DNA from: DASTFP01 sp963744345
Lineage (GTDB): Bacteria > Verrucomicrobiota > Verrucomicrobiia > Chthoniobacterales > Terrimicrobiaceae
Direction of reading: 5' to 3'
Assembly (NCBI GenBank): GCA_963744345.1
Contig: CAVUTD010000017.1
Coordinates: 349,613-413,612, forward strand
Length of the DNA stretch: 64,000 nucleotides
Position numbers and translations under genes: made by a program. This document shows positions 56,123 to 63,471 of this stretch, in pieces; the stretch's first letter is position 1, and the number at the start of each line of letters is the position of its first letter. The notes under the pieces are model-generated. The model saw nothing but the letters and a program-made list of their open reading frames with translations, had not been told where the DNA came from and made no database searches.

Positions 56123-57535
56123 TCAGAGCAATGGTGCTCCCGTGTATCCGGAGAGGAAGCTTTCGATTCGCTGGGATCCTTTCTCGGCGGCCTGCATAGG
56201 ATCAGCTCCGCCCAGTTGGCAAGCCTGGATAGTATCCGAGACCGCCTTATAGACCTCCGGTGGAACCCGAGGCTCACTTCTACCGGTCTGGAGTGTCAAG
56301 TCCTTAAATAACTTCATCGGGGCGCTGCTGTACCCTCCTTCGGTGGTCGCTTTTTCCAAAGCCGATTTTCGCGGCGAAACGACAACGATCGCCTTGGTAC
56401 ACCAGTCAACGACTCTTTGAATGCAATCATCCTGCATGGAACCCACTGCCCAAACACAGAACTTTGCCGCTTCCTCGGGATTTTTGCCCTTGGCATTGGC
56501 GACGAAGGCCCATCCACCCAAAACCGTTCTTTGCTGGCCGTTGGGAGGTAAGGGATAGGGGAAGACGCCATATTGGAAATCCTTAGCGTTGTCCCGCAAG
56601 GACTTGACTCCCCGGATAGCCGGATTTTGCATGGCACAGAAGCCTGAAGCCAAATTCGCTACGACGTCCCAGCCACCGCCGCCCAGGAGGTTGCGCGGTG
56701 CGACCTTCTGCTGAATGGTGTCTTGCCAGAACTTCAGAGCCTGAACGGTGGCCGGCGATGCAAAGGCGCTGTGTTTTCCGTCTGGCGTAGCGATATCACC
56801 ACCTCCTTGCCACATAAATGGGTACCAGGTGAACGTCTGGTAATAACCCGCTGCAGTTTCGAATAGACAGCCAAATCGGTCCCCTTTGGTCAGCTTGTGC
56901 GCGATTTCGAGGAACTGGTCCCAGGTTTTCGGGATATCGCTCTCCGAAAGTCCAGCCTCCTCGAATGCCTTGAGGCTGTAAAACATCGCCAGGGGTACAA
57001 CGTCGTACGGGACTCCATAGATCTTTTCATCAACGATCCGGGTTTCCATCACGTTTGGAAAAAAGTCCTTTTTCGCGGCGTCCTCCATGTAAGAAGTGAG
57101 GTCGACCAGAACGCCACCATTGTAGTAACGAAGAAAGTCCCCGGGGCTGATTATGAAAATATCCGGACCCTGACCCGAGGCGAAAGCGGTCTGTAGCTTG
57201 GATCCACCAAAATACTCCTGAGCTGGGACAAAATGCAGCTCGACCTTGACATCGTGGGTCGCATTCCAACCCTTGACACAGTCTTCAAACCATTTGCTTT
57301 GAGTAAACCCTCTGGCGGGAGCATAGAACTGCCAGAATGAGAGTGTTTTTGGCGCGGCTGCCTTTCCAGTAAAAACAAACGGTGAGAACACTGATGATAC
57401 CGCTGCAACTGCGGCAACCTTTCCTCCCCTTTTCAGAAGTTCTCTTCGGCTAATGCCGGCAACGGATTGAGGGTTACCTGAGCTCATATTCTCGAATCTG
57501 TTTTCTACTATAGTGGCTTTGATGCGCGATGTCAT
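56123..57535 (-). CDS. Extracellular sugar-binding protein, tandem copy 3 (intact)
   Basis: 470 residues with the same Tat signal and domain order as copy 2. Differences from copy 2 include ARGFTQ for ARTLSTQ, QEYFGG for QDYLGG, NLLGGGG for NVLGNGG, NPAIRGVKSL for NLGIWGVSAL and Ile-Val-Val for Ala-Ser-Trp at 384-386. The flanking sequence is almost identical base for base. Its upstream region continues into LivH/LivF fragments. Confidence 0.9.
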   Translation of the reverse strand: MTSRIKATIVENRFENMSSGNPQSVAGISRRELLKRGGKVAAVAAVSSVFSPFVFTGKAAAPKTLSFWQFYAPARGFTQSKWFEDCVKGWNATHDVKVELHFVPAQEYFGGSKLQTAFASGQGPDIFIISPGDFLRYYNGGVLVDLTSYMEDAAKKDFFPNVMETRIVDEKIYGVPYDVVPLAMFYSLKAFEEAGLSESDIPKTWDQFLEIAHKLTKGDRFGCLFETAAGYYQTFTWYPFMWQGGGDIATPDGKHSAFASPATVQALKFWQDTIQQKVAPRNLLGGGGWDVVANLASGFCAMQNPAIRGVKSLRDNAKDFQYGVFPYPLPPNGQQRTVLGGWAFVANAKGKNPEEAAKFCVWAVGSMQDDCIQRVVDWCTKAIVVVSPRKSALEKATTEGGYSSAPMKLFKDLTLQTGRSEPRVPPEVYKAVSDTIQACQLGGADPMQAAEKGSQRIESFLSGYTGAPLL

Positions 57536-57611
57536 GCTTTCACAGGATTGCCTTTAAACACTTGGTGGAGCGGAGCTTGGAAGGTGACCAGGCTCGAATC
57601 ATTGGTTCGAT

Positions 57612-57905
57612 GAACACGATCACGATATTCAGCACCGGCCCGCGTTCCACCGGCCGGATGATGATCTGTTCGATGGCGACATCGGCAGCGAACGAAGAAA
57701 CGAGGGTGAGGCCGAAAGCCGCCCAATAGGGAAAGCCGGCATCGATCATCGCCCAGGCGATGTAGGTTGAGAACATCGCCATTGCGCCCTGCGCGAAATT
57801 GACGTGGTGAGTTGCCTGGTAGATCATCACCAGCGCGAGCGCCAGGCTCGCGTAAATGCCGCCATCCGCGACACCGGAGAGCAATTGGTGCAGGAAGCCT
57901 TGCAT
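57612..57905 (-). pseudogene. livH: LivH-type permease, N-terminal fragment
   Basis: MQGFLHQLLSGVADGGIYAS, LALALVMIYQATHHVNFAQG and IIIRPVERGPVLNIVIVF are the first helices of a branched-chain amino acid permease. Cut after about 98 residues at the junction with the sugar-binding-protein leader. The gene order LivF-LivH is as in proteobacterial operons. Confidence 0.7.
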
Positions 57906-57915
57906 TTCTTCCCCC

Positions 57916-58188
57916 TCAATAGCCGAGATAGGCACGGCGCACGGCGTGGTCGCAGGCGATGATGGCCGCGGGGCCGCCCATGACAATGCACCCCGTTTCG
58001 ATCAGATAGGCGTAATCGGCGAGTTCGAGGGCGATGTTGGCGTTCTGCTCGACCAGCAACATGGAGACGCCTCCGTTACGATTGATGGTGCGCAGGATTC
58101 GGAAGATCTCTTGCACGACCAAGGGGGCGAGACCGAACGATGGCTCGTCGAGCAGCAGGAGCTTCGGCCGCAGCATGGCGTCGCGCAC
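57916..58188 (-). pseudogene. livF: LivF-type ATPase, C-terminal fragment
   Basis: MRDAMLRPKLLLLDEPSFGL (Walker B and D-loop), then IFRILRTINRNGGVSMLLVE and ending AVRRAYLGY. The Walker A and signature motifs are missing. It ends 11 bases before the LivH start. Imported, probably from an alphaproteobacterium. Confidence 0.7.
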
Positions 58189-58195
58189 ACCGTTC

Positions 58196-58316
58196 CTGCA
58201 GCTGTGATCTCGATTCTGAGGCGGTCGGCAAGGTTTTCGACCTTCACTTCTTCTGCCGAGGCAACTCCATACTGTTCCATCATTTGATATTGGCCCAGAA
58301 AATCGTCGGCCTTCAT
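58196..58316 (-). pseudogene. Unrecognised N-terminal fragment fused to the LivF piece
   Basis: Starts MKADDFLGQYQMMEQYGVAS and continues EEVKVENLADRLRIEITAAG before joining LivF sequence in another frame. A protein-like start, but I do not recognise it. Part of it (from NLADRLRIEI) is repeated at 55745-55780. Confidence 0.35.
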
Positions 58317-58345
58317 CTATTTACAAAGGCACGGGAACTAGCGCG

Positions 58346-58390
58346 TTTCAGGAATTTTGTTCCTAAACTACTTTCACGCGTTATTATTGG
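58346..58390 (+). promoter_or_regulatory. Conserved leader of locus C with palindrome at 58350-58364
   Basis: AGGAATTTTGTTCCT then AAAC, identical to locus A over this stretch. Homology with A and B starts at about 58346. Probably promoter or operator of the sigma-kinase unit (inferred). Confidence 0.5.
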
Positions 58391-58660
58391 GTGAAATACG
58401 GAAATCTTGTGGAACGCGATCATGGTCCGCCAGCGGAGGGCGCGGCACGCTTTCATACCACGCGTTGGACGATCGTCATGAGGGCGGCGCTAAGCCAAAT
58501 GCAATGGAGGCAGTCCGCTTTGGCCGGGTTGTGCCGGCTCTATTGGTATCCACGCTACATGTTCGCTCGGCGCCGCGGGCATTCGCCTGTAGAGATCAAC
58601 GAGGAGATCCATGCGTTTTGCGAAGCGCTGATCGCAACCGGAGGACGGCTAGGTCCGTGA
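58391..58660 (+). pseudogene. ECF sigma factor, internally deleted, overlapping the kinase start (locus C)
   Basis: A GTG start gives MKYGNLVERDHGPPAEGAAR, FHTTRWTIVMRAAL, LAGLCRLYWYPRYMFARRRG and HSPVE, the sigma-2 start of Planctomycetes-type ECF factors. It then jumps to INEEIHAFCEALIATGGRLG, the C-terminal tail. About 100 residues, including the DNA-melting and sigma-4 regions, are missing, so it cannot act as a normal sigma factor. The stop overlaps the kinase GTG as GTGA. Confidence 0.6.
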
Positions 58661-61600
58661 GTACGGAGCCCCGACGCACCTGCCCGAGCTGCGGCAATGA
58701 GTTTTCTGGAGGAATGGAATTCTGTCCGGTCTGCATTCTTCGCAAGGCTCTTGCTGGCGGGGTTGAGTCCGGCGAGTCCTCGCCTGGGGATACACTCAAG
58801 CTGATGCCGGAGCAGCCACCGAAAAGATTTGAGCACTTCGAGCTGGTGACGGGTGAAGACGGGAAAGCGCTCGAGCTGGGTCGCGGCGCGATGGGGGTCA
58901 CTTACAAGGCGTTCGACATCAATTTGCACTGCCCGGTGACTCTGAAAGTCATCAGTGAACGATATCTCGGTGATGAATCGGCACGGCTTCGTTTTCTCCG
59001 CGAGGCCCGGGCGGCGGCGAGCGTCCGTCACCCAAATGTTGCCTCCGTGTTCCATCTGGGGAGAACCGGCGACAGTTATTTCTACGCAATGGAGTTTGTA
59101 GAAGGGGAAACGCTTGAAAAGCTCATCAAACGGTCAGGCCGACTCGAGGTAAAGCTGGCGCTGGAAATTGCAACGCAGGTGGCTGCCGGACTGGCCGCAG
59201 TTCACGAACAGCACCTTGTCCACCGAGATATCAAGCCAACAAACATCATGGTGAGGTTGAAGGAGGAAGGCGGTGTAACGGCTAAAATTATCGACCTCGG
59301 CTTGGCAAAGACAGTAGACGAATCGGCTTCTGAAGCGGGCATTTCATCGCCCGGAGCATTTGCCGGGACACCCGAGTTTGCCAGTCCGGAACAGTTCGCA
59401 GGGGTACAGGTCGACATCCGCTCGGACCTGTACTCGCTTGGCGTGACGCTCTGGATAATGGTGACTGGCCAAACACCATTTCGAGGTCCTTCCGCTGAGG
59501 TGATGTATCAGCATCAGCACGCGCCCTTACCGCTTGAGCGACTCAAAGATGTTGCACAGCCGGTCGTAGTTCTCCTTGAGAAACTCCTTGAGAAAGATCC
59601 GGCACAGCGATTCCAGACTCCGGACGAGCTGCTGAAGGCGATGCCGACAATAACAGGCGCTATCGAGGCACGACGTGGGATCACACGTCGGAACTTGCAG
59701 CAGATCCCCCCTCGCACTTCACGCGTCGGAACCCGGAAGCCGCCAGCAAGATTAGGCCCAAAGAAGATTTCCGTAGCCAGATTGCCCATCACAGGAAGCG
59801 ATGTTTTTGGTCGTGAAGAGGACATCGGTTTCCTGGACGATGCATGGGCAAACCAGCAGGTCAATGTTGTTACAATTGTTGCCTGGGGCGGAGTCGGAAA
59901 ATCGACGCTGGTCAACCATTGGCTCCGACGAATGGCTGCTGAACACTATCGTTCTGCGCAACTCGTATTTGGCTGGTCTTTTTACAGACAGGGCACCAGT
60001 GGAGGCACTTGGTCTGCCGATGAATTTCTTGATGCCGCTCTTCACTGGTTTGGCGATCCAGATCCACGGCTCGGAACAGCATGGGAGAAGGGCGAAAGAT
60101 TGGCGAAGCTCGTTGGGCATCGGCGAACCTTGCTTGTTCTGGATGGGTTGGAGCCGCTCCAAAATCCACCTGGTGCACAAGAAGGGCGGTTACGGGACCC
60201 GTCCCTTCAGGCACTATTGCGAGAGCTTGCTGCTTTCAATATGGGCCTGTGCGTGATTACCACGCGCCTGCCGGTTGCTGATCTGTCGGATCACGAGGGT
60301 AGCTCAGCTCTGCGTCGTCACCTGGAATATCTATCCAGCGATGCCGGAGCACAGCTGCTCCGAGCACTGGGGGTAAAGGGAGATGAAGCGGAGCTGCAAA
60401 GTGCCAGCGATGAGTTCAGCGGCCATTGTCTGGCGCTGACGCTGTTGGGCAGCTATCTGACTGATGCGTACAACGGAGACATTCGTTCACGTAACGAAGT
60501 GTCGGGACATCTTGCTCACGACGTCCGACAGGGAACCCACGCCCGAAAAGTAATGAAATCTTACCAAACCTGGTTTGGTGAAGGTCCTGAGCTGTCGGTT
60601 CTGCGCATGTTAGGGCTTTTTGATCGCCCAGCTGAGGAAAAGGCGATTGCAGCGCTTCTAAAACCGCCTGCGATTCCGGGCCTTACAGAGTCATTAACGA
60701 ATTTGAGCCCGACTGAATGGCGGACGATTCTAGCCAGACTAAGAAGAGCGCGACTTCTGGCTGGGGAAGATCCGCACAATCCGGGCGATGTCGATACGCA
60801 TCCTTTGGTTCGTGAGTACTACGGCGAACAACTGCGAGGCCAACGAAGCGATGCTTGGAAGGAATGCAACAAGCGGCTTTTTAACTATTATCGAACGCTC
60901 GCGCCGCAGCTGCCGGATAATTTTGCGGAGATGGAGCCACTTTTCTTAGCAGTAATTTGCGGCTGCAACGCCGGTCTGTTTCGAGAGGCGCTGCATGAAG
61001 TTTATATCCCCCGGATTCAGCGGGGGGATGCCCACTTTGCGGCTAACGTTCTTGGAGCAACAGGGCCATTGCTCTCTGCTTTAGGTCATTTCTTCGAACA
61101 CGGGCGCTGGGGATCGCTGATCGAAACGGCCATCGAAGGGCAAAGTCTCGTTGCTGAAGATCAGCTCTTCATCCTCATGCAGGCGGGGCTATATCTAACC
61201 ATCACGCGAGGATTTGCAGCACCCGAGACCGGAATTTGTTACGAGCGCGCCGAGCCCTTGTGTCATTCGGTAAATCGTCCCCGGCTTCTGTTTATGCAAT
61301 TGCTTGGTCAGGTACGCTATACACTGATGACGGACAAGCTGTCTGCTGCAATGCAGATTGCCGGACGAATTCATGCGCTGGCGCAGGAACAGAATGACGC
61401 ACGGCTCATGTTAGCTGCCTACCAAGTTTTCGCAGCCATATTTTACTTTTTGGGCGAGTTTGACTCGTCTCGGAAATACGCGAGGCATGGTGTTCAGATC
61501 TGGCGCTCGGGAAGCGTCCAGTCTCCTGTTGCGGAAGAGATCACGGCGCCAGTCGTCATGTGTCTGATTTATGAGGCCATGTCCGACTGGCATTTCGGAG

Positions 61601-61842
61601 AGATCGCCTCTTGCCACGCGCTGATGGACGAGGCGATCGCAACAGCAAAGGAGCTGAAGGATAGGTATACATTAGCCATGGCGCTAGCTTGGGCAGCGGG
61701 TCTGGCCCACCTTGAGCGTGATCCTGCCGAAGTTGACCGCTTAGCATCGGAGTTGATTGAACTCTCCACGCGTCACCATTTTGCGCATTTTCTAACGCTA
61801 GGATCGATTCTGCCGCGGCTGGGTGCGCAGCGCTTCCGGTAA
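58657..61842 (+). CDS. Zinc-ribbon serine/threonine kinase fused to NB-ARC-like NTPase and TPR repeats (locus C)
   Basis: From the GTG at 58657: MSTEPRRTCPSCGNEFSGGM with CPVC (zinc ribbon), then an uninterrupted kinase (GRGAMGVTYKAF, HRDIKPTN, IIDLGLAKTV, FAGTPEFASPEQFAG, SLGVTLWIMVTGQTPF). After a linker, VFGREEDIGFLDDAW opens an NTPase with P-loop GGVGKST (about 411-417) and Walker B LLVLDGLEPL (about 490). THPLVREYYGEQLR marks the winged-helix end, and the rest is helical repeats (LGQVRYTLMTDKLSAAMQIA, LGEFDSSRKYARHGVQIW). This is a kinase-STAND protein, with the kinase as likely effector and the repeats as sensor. The frame is lost near 61805-61830. Confidence 0.85.
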   Translation: MSTEPRRTCPSCGNEFSGGMEFCPVCILRKALAGGVESGESSPGDTLKLMPEQPPKRFEHFELVTGEDGKALELGRGAMGVTYKAFDINLHCPVTLKVISERYLGDESARLRFLREARAAASVRHPNVASVFHLGRTGDSYFYAMEFVEGETLEKLIKRSGRLEVKLALEIATQVAAGLAAVHEQHLVHRDIKPTNIMVRLKEEGGVTAKIIDLGLAKTVDESASEAGISSPGAFAGTPEFASPEQFAGVQVDIRSDLYSLGVTLWIMVTGQTPFRGPSAEVMYQHQHAPLPLERLKDVAQPVVVLLEKLLEKDPAQRFQTPDELLKAMPTITGAIEARRGITRRNLQQIPPRTSRVGTRKPPARLGPKKISVARLPITGSDVFGREEDIGFLDDAWANQQVNVVTIVAWGGVGKSTLVNHWLRRMAAEHYRSAQLVFGWSFYRQGTSGGTWSADEFLDAALHWFGDPDPRLGTAWEKGERLAKLVGHRRTLLVLDGLEPLQNPPGAQEGRLRDPSLQALLRELAAFNMGLCVITTRLPVADLSDHEGSSALRRHLEYLSSDAGAQLLRALGVKGDEAELQSASDEFSGHCLALTLLGSYLTDAYNGDIRSRNEVSGHLAHDVRQGTHARKVMKSYQTWFGEGPELSVLRMLGLFDRPAEEKAIAALLKPPAIPGLTESLTNLSPTEWRTILARLRRARLLAGEDPHNPGDVDTHPLVREYYGEQLRGQRSDAWKECNKRLFNYYRTLAPQLPDNFAEMEPLFLAVICGCNAGLFREALHEVYIPRIQRGDAHFAANVLGATGPLLSALGHFFEHGRWGSLIETAIEGQSLVAEDQLFILMQAGLYLTITRGFAAPETGICYERAEPLCHSVNRPRLLFMQLLGQVRYTLMTDKLSAAMQIAGRIHALAQEQNDARLMLAAYQVFAAIFYFLGEFDSSRKYARHGVQIWRSGSVQSPVAEEITAPVVMCLIYEAMSDWHFGEIASCHALMDEAIATAKELKDRYTLAMALAWAAGLAHLERDPAEVDRLASELIELSTRHHFAHFLTLGSILPRLGAQRFR

Positions 61843-62245
61843 CACAGCGGAAGGTATTCCCGGGATCGAACAGGGAATAAAAGAGCTTCGGGCGACCGGT
61901 TCGGTGCTGAACCTGACATCTGATCTTGCACTTAAGGCTGAAGCTTTACATCTAGCGGATCGGACCTCTGAAGCTCTTGAGGCAATCAACGAGGCGGTAG
62001 CAATTGCTGAAAGATTTGAGCACGGTTATTGCAGCGCCGAACTGCACCGCCTGCGCGGAGTGTTTCTCGCTACTTTGGGTGCTGAGGAGACCCAGATTGA
62101 GGCTTCATTTTGCGAAGCCATCAGAATCGCAAAGGAGCAGAAGTCGGTTTCGCTAGAGAAACGCGCCGAAGCTACCTACGCGGAATATCGGAGACAAAAA
62201 GCGAGTGCGTCAGGGGGGTGCAATTTCCGATTACCGCTTTGGTAG
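61823..62245 (+). pseudogene. C-terminal TPR part of the locus C protein (after frameshift)
   Basis: Continues the helical repeats: GIEQGIKELRATGSVLNLTS, ALKAEALHLADRTSEALEAI, AVAIAERFEHGYCSAELHRL and ASFCEAIRIAKEQKSVSLEK (CHAT/MalT-type TPR). It must be joined to the upstream frame by one base near 61805-61830. Ends at 62245. Confidence 0.75.
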
Positions 62246-62301
62246 CGCCCATTCCGGAAACTGTGTCTTTCTGCTTCTCGTTTTGGTTTTGCTCGACGGG
62301 C

Positions 62302-62311
62302 GTCACGTGAC
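62302..62311. promoter_or_regulatory. GTCACGTGAC palindrome between locus C and relaxase remnant
   Basis: Same palindrome and flanks (TTCTCGTTTTGG upstream, AAGCGGCTAACGTTCCATT downstream) as at 37865-37874 after locus B. Confidence 0.45.
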
Positions 62312-62320
62312 AATAAGCGG

Positions 62321-62715
62321 CTAACGTTCCATTCCAATCTCGCGAACTATTTCTGCTTGGCGCGTCGCCCAAAGGTCGGGCATCATTCGATTCCTGGATT
62401 GTGGCTCGGACCTTCGCAAAGCTTGGATAAGCTCCCACACTGACTTGCGCTCGCCAGGGTACATCACCGATTGACCTAACGCCGCCTTGTCGCGCGTGTA
62501 GACGTGCATCGAGTCCCGAGCCCGCGATAGGCTGACATACCAGCCTTTTGCGTCGGCGCCGTCCGGCAACACGACCACCTGATCGACCGTACGGCATTGG
62601 CTTGCATGAGAGGTAATGCAGACGCCTTGATCGATGCGCGGTTGCGTGCGAGCCTCGACGATGCCGAAATCGGCTAGTCGGCGCAAGACGAGTTCCGGGA
62701 CGCCGGGATCGCCGA
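62321..62715 (-). pseudogene. MobF/TrwC relaxase-helicase, C-terminal remnant
   Basis: GVCITSHASQCRTVDQVVVL, GWYVSLSRARDSMHVYTRDK and ALGQSVMYPGERKSVWELIQ are the last helicase motif (YVxLSRAR) and tail of a TrwC-like conjugative relaxase, ending REIGMER at 62321. Upstream, FGDPGVPELVLRRLADFGIV is in frame to about 62715, then the homology ends. Convergent with locus C. Confidence 0.65.
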
Positions 62716-63022
62716 AAGTGGTTTGCCTATTACGATGGGGATTTTCGCGGTGACCAGTGGGTTATCCGTTGAACCGATAAAGTGCGCTCCGGTTTTCAGT
62801 TTCTCGTTCGAAATCCACAATCCCCACAGCTCGCGCTCGATGTTTGTTTGGACATCGACACAAAGCGCCGGGAGTCGGCCGATACGTGGTTTTTTCTACG
62901 GCCACAATCCCGGTACTGCCCTGGGTCTGGCCGAGAATCTCTGCGGAGAGGCCTGCGCAAGATCAGTGCTATGCTCTCCTGTGAAACTTGCCGGGCTACC
63001 AGATACCCGGTAGGCTCCGTTC
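62716..63022. other. No recognised gene
   Basis: A minus-strand frame here (VDVQTNIERELWGLWISNEK, HFIGSTDNPLV) looks protein-like but has no start and no family. It may be another displaced fragment. Confidence 0.3.
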
Positions 63023-63235
63023 ATGAACGAACTCGTCTTTGAAGTGATTGAGGAGGCAGATGGCGGTTATTGCGCTGAGTGCTTGACCGAAAGCATCGTC
63101 ACCGAAGGCAACAGTTGGGACGAATTGCGTGCCAACGTGCGTGAAGCAGTGCGAGGTTATTACTTCGACCAGCCCGAAAAACTTGCCGTCCGCGTCCGCC
63201 TCCGCCTTGTGCGTGATGAAGTTCTTACCACATGA
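63023..63235 (+). CDS. hicB: HicB-like antitoxin
   Basis: 70 residues. LVFEVIEEADGGYCAECLTE and SWDELRANVREAVRGYYFD are the partial RNase-H fold of HicB. It normally carries a C-terminal DNA-binding part, here absent, as in short HicB versions. Overlaps the toxin gene by four bases (ATGA). The gene order is antitoxin-first. Confidence 0.88.
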   Translation: MNELVFEVIEEADGGYCAECLTESIVTEGNSWDELRANVREAVRGYYFDQPEKLAVRVRLRLVRDEVLTT

Positions 63236-63471
63236 AAATCCCGCGCGACCTCTCTGGCCGCGCGGTCGTTAAGGCGCTCTGCAAACATTGGGACTATCGC
63301 CAGGTCCATCAGGAGGGTAGTCATATCATTCTGCAGACAGATAAGCCATCCCCTCAACGCATCTCGGTTCCAGATCACAGCGCCCTGCGAATCGGCACCC
63401 TCAACAGCATTCTGCGGCTGGTGGCCACACACAAGGGCGTCGACAAACAGGACGTGCTTGCCACGTTCTGA
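63232..63471 (+). CDS. hicA: HicA-like toxin (mRNA interferase)
   Basis: 79 residues. IPRDLSGRAVVKALCKHWDY, then VHQEGSHIILQTD contains the dsRBD-like fold with the catalytic His of GSHIIL, and ISVPDHSALRIGTLNSILRL follows. Complete, co-translated with the antitoxin. Confidence 0.88.
   Translation: MKIPRDLSGRAVVKALCKHWDYRQVHQEGSHIILQTDKPSPQRISVPDHSALRIGTLNSILRLVATHKGVDKQDVLATF

Noticed and set aside
52433..57535. Diversity-generating retroelement targeting the binding proteins
   Set aside because: No reverse transcriptase, template repeat or adenine-biased substitution pattern is visible in the window.
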